Below are positions 16,842 to 23,281 of a DNA stretch of 36,612 nucleotides, piece after piece (position 1 is the stretch's first letter; the number at the start of each line of letters is the position of its first letter). This DNA is from Clostridiales bacterium. GTDB lineage: Bacteria > Bacillota > Clostridia > Oscillospirales > Oscillospiraceae. The translations under genes were made by a program, and so were the position numbers. The stretch lies in assembly GCA_019418625.1 (NCBI GenBank), contig DYBL01000086.1:1-36612 (forward strand), written 5' to 3'. The notes beneath the pieces are model-generated. The model was not told the DNA's origin and made no database searches. It was given only the letters and a program-made list of their open reading frames with translations.

Positions 16842-17351
16842 TTAAGAACTCTCGTCCTCGCCGCCTTCCGTGGAGAGGGTGATTGTCTTTGACTCCCCAC
16901 ATAGACTGATCTCTACCTTGGCGCGGCGGGCGCGCTTGTCGTAGTCGATGCGGCTGGCGGGGAAATGCCGCAGCACTCCCTCTACGATCCGCACGCCGCC
17001 CTCCGGCAGCTCCTCCACGCGGGAAGGCTTCAGCAGCTCCCCACCGTTGTCCAGCAGCCGCAGCCACTCCACCTCCAGGTGAGTAAGATACGAAGGGGAC
17101 AGTCCGCTGGATCCAAGGAAGCGGAGCACATGAGGGATCCCTTTCACCCGGTAGTAGTTCTCCGCGCTGTACTCCAGCGCCAGGAATACATAACCGGGCA
17201 GCAGCGTGTAGATTTTGGTTGTCCATCCGCCGCCGCTGCGGATTGCTCGCTCCTCGCGGGGCACCGCCGCCCGGATCCCCAGGGTCTGCAGTGCGTCACG
17301 TACCTCAGTTTCCTGTCCGGTCGTTACCTGCAAAACATACCATCTGACCAT
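16842..17351 (-). CDS. NusG-family transcription factor (NGN + KOW), phage-encoded
   Basis: A 169-residue NusG paralogue. The NGN domain (about 1-100) starts MVRWYVLQVTTGQETEVRDAL and has LLPGYVFLALEYSAENYYRVKGIPHVLRFLG, given in part as PGYVFLALEY, the conserved RNA-polymerase-binding strand. The KOW domain (about 120-165) reads VRIVEGVLRHFPASRI then RRAKVEISLCGESKTITL. It is a complete NusG shape, like LoaP or RfaH specialised paralogues rather than the housekeeping gene, which lies next to secE and rplK. It sits 4 bp after the gp27-like gene and before the structured leader of the terminase. A role in antitermination of the late operon is inferred. Confidence 0.88.
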   Translation of the reverse strand: MVRWYVLQVTTGQETEVRDALQTLGIRAAVPREERAIRSGGGWTTKIYTLLPGYVFLALEYSAENYYRVKGIPHVLRFLGSSGLSPSYLTHLEVEWLRLLDNGGELLKPSRVEELPEGGVRIVEGVLRHFPASRIDYDKRARRAKVEISLCGESKTITLSTEGGEDESS

Positions 17352-17355
17352 GTCC

Positions 17356-17919
17356 TCACCTCGTTTCCAGTCCGTCCTGTCTCTTGCTGTTCAGGAACTC
17401 ATTGACCTGCCGGTAAAGTTCAGGCCGCTCCTTAGCCATTGCCTGCCATACCAGGGACTTCACCGCATCTAGGCCCACCTCGGTGGTATCCTGGTTCTGG
17501 ATCTCCACCCGCTTCTTGTAGGCCGCCGCACGCACCAGCGCATTGGCCTCCCGCAGCATCTTGTCGATGCTTACCCCTTGCCAGTCCTCTTCTGAGGTAT
17601 TTGCCAGGGCGTTGAGTAGGTTCTGGCTGGTCAGCCGAATAATGGCCTCCGTGGTGTCCAGGTCAGGGTACTTATCCAGCTCATCCATCATGCGCCGGAA
17701 GTTCTCCTGCGCCATGTTCAACATCTGCACCTCAGCCTGATACGCTCTGGCGTAGCGGCAGACACTGGCAACGGAGATGCCCACCCCGTTTGCTCCAAGG
17801 AAGTCTACGATTTCGGAATAGGTGCTGCCGGACAGGAGCATCTGCTCTACTGTCTCCCGCAGGGCGGGGTCGAGAGCGTCTATTTTACTGTGCTTTCGGT
17901 TGCCCGCTTTCTTACCCAT
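17356..17919 (-). CDS. Mu gp27-like protein, DUF3486 (probable small terminase)
   Basis: A 187-residue protein: RKHSKIDALDPALRETVEQML, then GSTYSEIVDFLGANGVGISVASVCRYARAY, in part, is the DUF3486/Mu gp27 HTH-containing pattern. The rest is helical (ENFRRMMDELDKYPDLDTTEAIIRL). In Mu gp27 precedes the large terminase gp28 and is taken as the small terminase subunit that recognises DNA. Here the NusG paralogue has been inserted between the two genes. Confidence 0.9.
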   Translation of the reverse strand: MGKKAGNRKHSKIDALDPALRETVEQMLLSGSTYSEIVDFLGANGVGISVASVCRYARAYQAEVQMLNMAQENFRRMMDELDKYPDLDTTEAIIRLTSQNLLNALANTSEEDWQGVSIDKMLREANALVRAAAYKKRVEIQNQDTTEVGLDAVKSLVWQAMAKERPELYRQVNEFLNSKRQDGLETR

Positions 17920-17922
17920 CCT

Positions 17923-18252
17923 TTACACCTCGATCATATCATCCTCGATGCCCCCGGCCAGCAGCCGGATGCCCTTGCCCGTCAGCTTGGCCTCCAGCGC
18001 CGTGTAGTCCGTGTCAGCCAGGGCCGCCGGTTCTTTGTTGGAGATGCGCCGCAGGTGGATGTAGCCCTCTTCTGCCAGGAAGTTCACACTGTCCAGAAAC
18101 TCGTCCTCGGCGATGCCGTCATCCTCCAGAACGCTCTGCACACCCGTCAGCTTGTTGTACTTCAGTCGAAGAATGTTCACGGTGCGCAGTACCTTGCCGT
18201 TGTTATGAATAAAGCTGCCTGCCCGCAGCGCACGCTTTTCAAGATTATTCAC
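17923..18252 (-). CDS. Hypothetical protein in Mu gp26 position, winged-helix-like
   Basis: A 109-residue protein starting at a GTG (18252) that overlaps the previous stop; AAGGAGAT is upstream. The sequence MNNLEKRALRAGSFIHN, NILRLKYNKLTGVQSVLED, FLAEEGYIHLRRI and LTGKGIRLLAGGIEDD reads like a winged-helix protein ending in LT-x-KG-x-x-LL. It occupies the place of Mu gp26. The function is unknown; a link with packaging or head formation is inferred only from position. Confidence 0.72.
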   Translation of the reverse strand: MNNLEKRALRAGSFIHNNGKVLRTVNILRLKYNKLTGVQSVLEDDGIAEDEFLDSVNFLAEEGYIHLRRISNKEPAALADTDYTALEAKLTGKGIRLLAGGIEDDMIEV

Positions 18253-18637
18253 CCTTCTTATCTCCTTTCATTTCCAGCAATATATCCATGATCCGGTCGA
18301 GCTTTCGGTCAGTCTTGGCCTGCTCTCGGAAGAAGTCCTCTTTGGTGATGTAGTCCGCCTTGATTTGCTTAATATCACCCCTGCACTCGTCCATATCCTT
18401 TCGGTGCTCGGCGCGGGGGGTGTAGTCAGTTCGGATCTGCTTGATGTCTGCCTGCAGGGATTGAACTGTCCTCTCGTAGTCGGACTTCTTTACGCTGTTT
18501 TCGCTGATTTCTTTCATTGCATCGTCCAGCTTGTCGATGCGTCCAAATAGGGATCGCTTCAACAAATAGACCAGCCCAGCAGTTACAAATCCAAGCAGCA
18601 GCACGGCCAGCCACCAGGTGCCAGCATCAAATGTCAT
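18245..18637 (-). CDS. Membrane-anchored coiled-coil protein in Mu gp25 position
   Basis: A 130-residue protein with one N-terminal membrane segment (about 8-26: WWLAVLLLGFVTAGLVYLL) followed by about 100 residues of charged coiled coil with repeated DIKQI units (SLQADIKQIRTDYTPRAEH and CRGDIKQIKADYITKED). It resembles the DUF2730/gp25 proteins of Mu-like phages in shape and place. The ATG at 18637 has only a G-rich run upstream and directly follows the terminator at 18654-18698. Function unknown. Confidence 0.75.
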   Translation of the reverse strand: MTFDAGTWWLAVLLLGFVTAGLVYLLKRSLFGRIDKLDDAMKEISENSVKKSDYERTVQSLQADIKQIRTDYTPRAEHRKDMDECRGDIKQIKADYITKEDFFREQAKTDRKLDRIMDILLEMKGDKKGE

Positions 18638-18653
18638 AGTAAAACCCCCGCGC

Positions 18654-18698
18654 AAAAAAATAGAAGGTACATCGGTTTTACACCGATTGTACCTTCTA
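18654..18698 (-). terminator. Rho-independent terminator after the mor-like gene
   Basis: TAGAAGGTAC-ATCGGT (18661-18676) pairs with ACCGAT-T-GTACCTTCTA (18682-18698) with one bulged base, and the minus-strand RNA continues into seven U (18660-18654). It closes the early/middle operon immediately before the first late gene. Any late promoter must therefore lie in or next to it, or the late genes need antitermination. Confidence 0.85.
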
Positions 18699-18714
18699 TC
18701 TGTGAAACGGGAAA

Positions 18715-18728
18715 ATAAAGCCCTTTAT
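18715..18728 (-). promoter_or_regulatory. Dyad next to the end of the mor-like gene (candidate activator site)
   Basis: ATAAAG-CC-CTTTAT is a perfect 6-2-6 palindrome between the stop of the mor-like gene and the terminator. Mor and C of Mu bind dyads upstream of weak promoters that lack a good -35, and no clear -35 is seen here. The link to the Mor-like protein is inference. Confidence 0.35.
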
Positions 18729-18736
18729 GAAATTAC

Positions 18737-19048
18737 TTAAAAGAGGGATTGTTGCCCATCCATAGGCCGGGCGCGTACTTCCCGCATCTTATCTGATACA
18801 ATACTCCTGATCCGGACTTCTGTCAATCCGTACCTTCCGGCCAGTTCCTTGAAGTTGTACCCATCAAACTCCGCACGGATCTGCTCATCGCGGGCCATCC
18901 GCTCCCAAGCATCCGCCTTGGGGATGTAGATGGACAGTCCTCCGAAAACATCTACCAGCCGCTTGTAGTTGTCAAGGCCAATTAGCTCAGCCACCTGCTG
19001 CTGCTCTTCATCCAGGTCAGACATCTGCACCCGATCCAGCGCGCTCAT
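18737..19048 (-). CDS. Mor-family transcription activator
   Basis: A 103-residue protein with the Mor/C family signature in its second half: VFGGLSIYIPKADAWERMARDE, then FDGYNFKELAGRYGLTEVRIRSIV (in part FDGYNFKELAGRYGLTE), a beta-strand dimer segment followed by an HTH. In Mu, Mor turns on the middle promoter and C the late promoters. The ATG at 19048 overlaps the gp16-like stop by 4 bp. It is the last gene before the terminator at 18.65 kb, so it probably activates the transcription unit that starts just downstream. Confidence 0.87.
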   Translation of the reverse strand: MSALDRVQMSDLDEEQQQVAELIGLDNYKRLVDVFGGLSIYIPKADAWERMARDEQIRAEFDGYNFKELAGRYGLTEVRIRSIVSDKMREVRARPMDGQQSLF

Positions 19049-19530
19049 CCGTGACCACCACCTCGCTTTGCGTTATTCACATACCCCTTCAGCACCTCGA
19101 TCAGCTTGTTGCAGGCCCGGAAGTCCAGCCAGATAAAGGGCCGCTGCGGGGTGGAGTCTACCTTCAGCTCCTTTCGGATGATGCCGCACAGCCGGTCCCC
19201 CAGGGAGGCCGCGCTCGGCTCCTTATCCTCCTTGGCCAGCTGATACATGAGCGCCCATACCTTTCGCTGCTGGCCATCTGTGGCCCCGCCTGGCCGCTCC
19301 GGGTGGGTCTTGGGCTTGTGCCGGGGCAGCGGAGCCGCGCCCTGGCGCTTCTGCAAGTCGATGATCACGGCCTGGGCCTCCGCGTAGGTCAGGGCCTTTA
19401 CCGAGTCCTTCCCGGTCAGGGCGGACACCAGCGCGTGTAGGTCATCGTCCTCACTCCCGCGCTCCACAATGCCCAGGGCATTCCCAATGGCATAGATCTT
19501 CCTGATCTGCTGGGCGTTGATGGCTTCCAT
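19045..19530 (-). CDS. Mu gp16-like (GemA) protein, DUF1018
   Basis: A 161-residue protein: INAQQIRKIYAIGNALGI at the start, LVSALTGKDSVKALTYAEAQAVIIDLQ in the middle and KVWALMYQLAKE with LDFRACNKLIEVLKGYV at the end give the DUF1018 pattern. The Mu counterpart GemA/gp16 is an early protein that alters host gene expression and DNA supercoiling; its exact action is not settled. It directly precedes the Mor-like gene, as in Mu. Confidence 0.88.
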   Translation of the reverse strand: MEAINAQQIRKIYAIGNALGIVERGSEDDDLHALVSALTGKDSVKALTYAEAQAVIIDLQKRQGAAPLPRHKPKTHPERPGGATDGQQRKVWALMYQLAKEDKEPSAASLGDRLCGIIRKELKVDSTPQRPFIWLDFRACNKLIEVLKGYVNNAKRGGGHG

Positions 19531-19548
19531 GCCCGCCCCTCCTTTCTG

Positions 19549-20241
19549 TTACACTTCCGGCTGCTCGGCCTCCACGCCGACCTTCATGCCTTCCTCCACG
19601 ATCACGGCGGCGCGGATGATGTCAATGGCCTCCTGGGAGGTGCCCTCCCAACCTGCGGCCTCCAGAACCTGCGCCAGCCATTCCCAGTTGATGACCTCGG
19701 CGGCCAGAAACGCCCAGTCACTGGCCTCCTGCTCCGGCAGTCCCGCCACCTTCTCCAGTAGCGCTTTGTCCTTCTCATAGCGCCCCTTCAGCTTCTTTCG
19801 CAGGGTCGACTGGATCTTGGCGTCGCCGGTGATGGCCTGGATGGTATCATCCAGACTGCCCACCGTAAAGTTGCCCTGACATACCATGGCCAGCAGTCGC
19901 TTGCACGGCTCTGTCATCTTGTCCACGATTTCTGACTTCACGAAGTCCCCAGCCACATTGCCCAGCACCCTCTTCACCATGGTCAGGGAGATGGGCTTCA
20001 CCGTGGCCGTGTTCGTCACCGTCACCCGGCTGTTCTGGCTTCCCCAGTAGCTGATGGACAGCAGCTTGGTGTCCTTCAGTGCGGCTGTGGCCTGGGTTTC
20101 AAACTGGCCCTTCAGCCAGTCCATCCGCTGCTTGATGCGGTCAGCCTCCAGCGCCAGGGCCGCATACTCGTCCACATAACGCCGCACCTGGTTGGCCTGC
20201 TCCTCCTGCGTGGTTTTCAGCTCCACCAGCGCGTCAGCCAA
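19549..20241 (-). CDS. Hypothetical early protein, coiled-coil N-terminus (gam position)
   Basis: A 230-residue protein starting at a TTG (20241) 9 nt after AGGAGG. The first 50 residues form a coiled coil (QANQVRRYVDEYAALALEADRI), followed by a strand-rich part (LLSISYWGSQNSRVTVTNTATV) and a long helical C-terminal part. This order recalls Mu Gam, the DNA-end-binding nuclease inhibitor, and the gene lies where Gam-like genes occur, but I do not see clear Gam sequence. It should be treated as unknown. Confidence 0.72.
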   Translation of the reverse strand: MADALVELKTTQEEQANQVRRYVDEYAALALEADRIKQRMDWLKGQFETQATAALKDTKLLSISYWGSQNSRVTVTNTATVKPISLTMVKRVLGNVAGDFVKSEIVDKMTEPCKRLLAMVCQGNFTVGSLDDTIQAITGDAKIQSTLRKKLKGRYEKDKALLEKVAGLPEQEASDWAFLAAEVINWEWLAQVLEAAGWEGTSQEAIDIIRAAVIVEEGMKVGVEAEQPEV

Positions 20242-20488
20242 GTTTCTCGACCTCCTCCCGGAGACCCAGGAAACACTCCCGGCAGATCTGGAACCCCTTG
20301 AATGTCACCACCTCATAGGTGCCGTGGCAGATGTTGCAGGTGGGGCGGTGCTTCTGGAGCACCAGTCCACCGTCACCCATAGGCGTTAGATCCACGGCGG
20401 TACCGCCGTCCAGCCCCAGCTCGTGCCGAAGGTGCTGCGGGATGGTCAGGGTGCCCTTTTTCCCCATGCGCTTCGATGCGCTTCGCAT
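20234..20488 (-). CDS. AbrB-type DNA-binding protein fused to a zinc ribbon
   Basis: The 84-residue protein starts at 20488 (MRSASKRMGKKGTLTIP) with AGGAGG 8 nt upstream; the longer reading to 20599 would translate the intercistronic repeat element. Residues about 9-48 form a swapped-hairpin AbrB domain (KGTLTIPQHLRHELGLDGG, VDLTPMGDGGLVLQK). Then CNICHGTYEVVTFKGFQICREC gives a C-x2-C ... C-x2-C metal site (listed by its two Cys pairs at about 53-56 and 71-74). A small early transcription regulator is likely; its target is unknown. Confidence 0.8.
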   Translation of the reverse strand: MRSASKRMGKKGTLTIPQHLRHELGLDGGTAVDLTPMGDGGLVLQKHRPTCNICHGTYEVVTFKGFQICRECFLGLREEVEKLG

Positions 20489-20516
20489 TGGCTCATCCTC
20501 CTTCTGTTGTTGTGAT

Positions 20517-20592
20517 GCCTCACTCTGCATTTCCACGGGCTTGTGACCGTTCCCCTGGGGGAGCTGCATTAAGGCTGGGGGCCGAAGCCCCC
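20517..20592 (-). repeat. Three-hairpin intercistronic repeat element, copy A
   Basis: In the minus-strand transcript, starting 3 nt after the previous stop, are H1 GGGGGC-UUCG-GCCCCC (20592-20577), the conserved UUAAUGCAGC, H2 UCCC/GGGA (20562-20551), H3 ACGG-UCACAAGC-CCGU (20550-20535), then GGAAAUGCAGAGUGAGGC. Copy B at 22880-22953 has the same order. Conserved blocks and hairpins alternate, and the H3 stem varies in a compensatory way between copies. Confidence 0.75.
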
Positions 20593-20595
20593 TGC

Positions 20596-20991
20596 TCATA
20601 CCTTGATTAGTTCGATGCTTTGGTTATTTTCGCAGAAGTGTTTCTTCAGCGCCCGAAAGGATGACCACTGAGGAGTAAAGCTGGAATATTGCATAGGGTA
20701 TTTCTCACGCAGCTCCTTCTGCATCCGCTTGGGCAGTTTTTCAAACTCAGCCCTCTGTTTACCGGACAAGATGTTGTGCTTCCGCTCCTGCAGAAAGCGG
20801 CGGCGCTCCTCGCAGTCCTCGGCCATCCATTGGCCTCGGAACTCCCCGCCAATATAGACCATAATTTTATTCTGGTATGCGCCCACACGCTCCAGGATCA
20901 AGGTAACGTCGTATCCGTCTGCCTTCAGATCCACCGGGTGAAAGAAGTGAGTCAGGGCCTCTTCCACCTGCTTCCATTCCTCTTTCGTCAC
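20596..20991 (-). CDS. Hypothetical early protein
   Basis: A 131-residue protein starting at a GTG (20991) about 10 nt after GGGAGGT. The first half contains a beta-rich core (DVTLILERVGAYQNKIMVYIGGEFRG), the second is basic and helical (EFEKLPKRMQKELREKYPMQYSSFTPQWSSFRALKKHF, in part KRMQKELREKYP). I do not recognise the family. It is followed 3 nt later by repeat element A. Confidence 0.72.
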   Translation of the reverse strand: MTKEEWKQVEEALTHFFHPVDLKADGYDVTLILERVGAYQNKIMVYIGGEFRGQWMAEDCEERRRFLQERKHNILSGKQRAEFEKLPKRMQKELREKYPMQYSSFTPQWSSFRALKKHFCENNQSIELIKV

Positions 20992-21008
20992 TGCGGATTA
21001 CCTCCCAT

Positions 21009-21257
21009 TCAGCTATGTGTAGCCTCGAAGTTCTCAATGGCCCATTTGTTCCCGGTTGCGTAGACCGCCTGCCGGGTGCGCTCGGCGGGGCCAGCCCCGC
21101 GCTGCGGTGGGTCGACCATCCGCAGCTGCTCCGGCAGCTTCTCCACAACGGACACTACCTTGGCGTCGCCGAACTTCTCCAGATAGGTGGCGATGTCCTC
21201 CTTGATGCCGATGGCCTGGCCGGACGGCGCGTTCACCTGGATTGTGATGGTCAGCAC
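21009..21257 (-). CDS. Hypothetical small early protein
   Basis: The 82-residue product starts at a GTG (21257, VLTITIQVNAPSG) about 8 nt after AAGGAGGG and overlaps the previous gene by 7 bp. A strand-rich beginning (TITIQVNAPSGQAIGIKEDI) is followed by KVVSVVEKLPEQLRMVD and a basic tail. No family recognised. Upstream in-frame starts would run through the Cys-rich gene and lack a ribosome site. Confidence 0.65.
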   Translation of the reverse strand: MLTITIQVNAPSGQAIGIKEDIATYLEKFGDAKVVSVVEKLPEQLRMVDPPQRGAGPAERTRQAVYATGNKWAIENFEATHS

Positions 21258-21439
21258 TTTCTTTCCCTCCTTCTCTTGGCCTTGTCCTCCAGCCCGCACC
21301 GTGATGGGTGGTTTTGGCAGGCGTTGGCGCACCGCTTTTCGCAGTCGGCGCAGCAGTGGCTTGCCTGCACCTTGTCGCAGTAGAAGATCGTGCAGAATCG
21401 GCCCGTGTAGGCCCGCTTGCGCTTCATGGAGTTATTCAT
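21251..21439 (-). CDS. Small cysteine-rich protein (zinc-finger-like)
   Basis: A 62-residue, very basic protein with nine cysteines, including CTIFYC, CCADCEKRCANAC and a later CGLE. The start at 21439 (MNNSMKRKRAYTG) has GGAGGG 7 nt upstream and overlaps the XRE gene stop. The spacing CCADCEKRC-x3-C-x5-C suggests one or two zinc sites, as in small nucleic-acid-binding phage proteins. Function unknown. Confidence 0.68.
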   Translation of the reverse strand: MNNSMKRKRAYTGRFCTIFYCDKVQASHCCADCEKRCANACQNHPSRCGLEDKAKRRRERKC

Positions 21440-21899
21440 CACCACACCCTCCCGTCACGCTGCAGCACGGGCAGCTCTGCGGGATCTCCACCGTGGCCTC
21501 GGCTCCGGGAGCAATGGTGCCTTGGTAAATAAACTGGCCGCACTCCGAGCAGCGGATAGCAAAACTGGGAAAATCGCCACTTTTACTGCCGCCATCCATG
21601 CTGATGATATAGCGTGTCGGATCCAGCAGGAGGGGGATCACGGTTTCGTGCGCCTGGATCTGCGGCTCTGTGGCCTCTGGATGGGGCAGCGGCTCCAACC
21701 CGTACAGCTGCGCCCCGGTTACCCCGAACACCTGCTCCAGAGCGACCATCACTTTGCAGGCTGGCTCCCGCTTGCAGCATTCATAAGCCTGAATTGCGTC
21801 AAAGCTACACCCCAGCCTTTCTGCCAGTTCCTCTTGCGTCCAGCCCTTTTCCTTGCGGAGCCTTTGGATGTTCTGCGCGAGAATGGTTTTTTTCTTCAT
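21432..21899 (-). CDS. XRE-family HTH protein with C-terminal zinc ribbon
   Basis: A 155-residue protein. Residues about 5-65 form a Cro/C1-type HTH (LRKEKGWTQEELAERLGCSFDAIQAYE), given in part as GWTQEELAERLG. The C-terminal 55 residues hold RCSECGQFIYQG and SCPCCSVTGGCG, a C-x2-C ... C-x-C-C metal ribbon. CAGGAGGG precedes the ATG at 21899, which overlaps the DnaC-like gene by 4 bp. It is one of three HTH regulators in the phage. It may control the early operon; the target is unknown. Confidence 0.85.
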   Translation of the reverse strand: MKKKTILAQNIQRLRKEKGWTQEELAERLGCSFDAIQAYECCKREPACKVMVALEQVFGVTGAQLYGLEPLPHPEATEPQIQAHETVIPLLLDPTRYIISMDGGSKSGDFPSFAIRCSECGQFIYQGTIAPGAEATVEIPQSCPCCSVTGGCGDE

Positions 21900-22858
21900 C
21901 GGTAGCCCTCCTGTTTCTTTTGGAGCCGGATGTCCCAGCCACTGAACTGCACCACCGCATACATCCCCGCCAGGCGGGAATGCACCCGGCTGCCGTAAGT
22001 CCTCTCGATCTCCTGCAGTCCCAGGTTGGTGTTGATGATTGTGGGCTTGCCTGTGTTCATGCGGTGGTTGACCAGGTCATAGACCTCTGCCTGGGTGTAT
22101 CGGGTCACCAGCTCGGTGCCCAAGTCGTCGATCACCAGCAGGTCACATCCGAAGATGACCTCCCGGAACTCCAGTGCCGCATCGTCCTTCTGGAATTTCC
22201 CCAGCTCCAGCTGATCCATCAGGTGCGGAGCAGACACATACATGACCAGGTACCCCGCCTTGACCACCCCCTCGGCGATGGCCAGGGAGAGGTGGGTCTT
22301 GCCCAGACCCGGCGCGCCCGTAAAAAGCAGATTTTGGCTCTGTCTGCCGAACTCCCGGACATACCGCTGGCTGCTCTCCAGCACCTTCCCCATGGCCACC
22401 CGATCCCGCCCGCCGTAGTAGCGCAGCTCAAAGTTCTCAAAGCCGCTCTCCCGCGCCGGGGACACATCGCACAGCTGCTCGTACACCAGCTGGTTCAGGA
22501 TGGCCTGGCGACACTCGCATATCTGGCCGCCCTCCTTCACGCCCCGGTCGCTGCAGCACGGGCAGGTATAGGCTGGCTCCAGATCGGCCTCCGTCAGACC
22601 GGCTGCGGCCATCGCCGCCGCCCGGTGCACCTGGGCCTCATGGATGGCTGCTTCAACCTCGCTGGTGTCCTGACCTGGGTGGAGCTGCAGCCGCGCCCAC
22701 TGTGCGTATAGAAGCGCCAGTTCCCGCCCCACGGCCCTGATCTCCGGGTACTGCTCATCCAGGGCCGCCATTGTGCTTCTGTGGCGTTCCTGGGCGGTCT
22801 GGCGGCGGGCGGCCAGGATCTCATCCGCCCGCTTGGATAATTTCTTGGGATAGCGCAT
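21896..22858 (-). CDS. DnaC/IstB-like AAA+ helicase loader with zinc motif
   Basis: The start at 22858 (MRYPKKLSKRADEILAARR) is set by GGAGG 7 nt upstream; earlier in-frame starts would read through the repeat element. The 320-residue protein has an N-terminal helical part, a Cys cluster (YTCPCC at about 98-102 and CEC at 114-116), and a DnaC-type ATPase with Walker A GAPGLGKTH (181-189) and Walker B LLVIDDLGTE (240-249). It would load the host DnaB helicase. Mu itself has no such gene and relies on the host PriA route. Confidence 0.9.
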   Translation of the reverse strand: MRYPKKLSKRADEILAARRQTAQERHRSTMAALDEQYPEIRAVGRELALLYAQWARLQLHPGQDTSEVEAAIHEAQVHRAAAMAAAGLTEADLEPAYTCPCCSDRGVKEGGQICECRQAILNQLVYEQLCDVSPARESGFENFELRYYGGRDRVAMGKVLESSQRYVREFGRQSQNLLFTGAPGLGKTHLSLAIAEGVVKAGYLVMYVSAPHLMDQLELGKFQKDDAALEFREVIFGCDLLVIDDLGTELVTRYTQAEVYDLVNHRMNTGKPTIINTNLGLQEIERTYGSRVHSRLAGMYAVVQFSGWDIRLQKKQEGYR

Positions 22859-22879
22859 CAAACCGCCTCCGTTACTTGC

Positions 22880-22955
22880 CTCACTCTGCATTTCTCCGGG
22901 CTTGTGACCGGCTCCCTTGGGAGGCTGCATTAAGGAGGGGCGGTTGCCCCGCCCG
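22880..22955 (-). repeat. Three-hairpin intercistronic repeat element, copy B
   Basis: The copy lies directly after the stop of the membrane-protein gene and 20 nt before the ribosome-site region of the DnaC-like gene. It has H1 GGGGC/GCCCC with a 4-nt loop (22950-22937), UUAAUGCAGC, H2 CUCC/GGAG (22923-22912), H3 CCGG-UCACAAGC-CCGG (22911-22896) and GAAAUGCAGAGUGAGGC. It matches copy A (20517-20592) almost base for base outside the stems. Confidence 0.75.
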
Positions 22956-23267
22956 TTAAGGGATCTGTCTATAATCGGCATCCAGAACTTGAATTTGAAT
23001 GGGACGGATCTCAATGGTGCCATCCTCTTGACCGTCCACATATCCCTCGTCATAGCCACGCTGGTACTCCTGGAGGTCCCGGCCCATCGTTCCAAGCTCA
23101 GCGCCGAAACAGATCAGAAGGATAATCAGCGGGAGGATCAGCGCCTCGCCCCCAATGGCTGCCGGACGGCCATTGATGATCTCAAACCCCAGCCGGATAA
23201 ACGCCCCAGCAAGAAGCCCTGTTGTAAAACCCAAAACCAAGTGCAGCAGCTTACTGACCTTTTTCAT
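22956..23267 (-). CDS. Small two-TM membrane protein
   Basis: A 103-residue protein starting MKKVSKLLH at 23267 (9 nt after AGGAGG; an ATG at 23273 is only 3 nt away). Two hydrophobic segments (about 9-26 LVLGFTTGLLAGAFIRLG and about 40-57 ALILPLIILLICFGAEL) are followed by a soluble acidic tail with YQRGYDEGYVDGQEDG. No family recognised. It lies between MuB and the DnaC-like gene in the early operon; an exclusion or membrane role is a guess. Confidence 0.75.
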   Translation of the reverse strand: MKKVSKLLHLVLGFTTGLLAGAFIRLGFEIINGRPAAIGGEALILPLIILLICFGAELGTMGRDLQEYQRGYDEGYVDGQEDGTIEIRPIQIQVLDADYRQIP

Positions 23268-23281
23268 GTTCATTTTCCTCC

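Noticed and set aside
16804..17226. Second minus-strand frame over the NusG-like gene
   Set aside because: The other frame gives a full NGN and KOW domain; this one gives a Gly/Arg-rich shadow.
18715..18728. Exact Mu C-type binding site
   Set aside because: The dyad reads ATAA-N6-TTAT, the opposite arrangement from the TTAT-N6-ATAA I recall for Mu C, so it is listed only as a candidate dyad.
19549..20241. Mu Gam homologue
   Set aside because: Position and coiled-coil start fit, but I could not find convincing Gam sequence, so it is listed as unknown.
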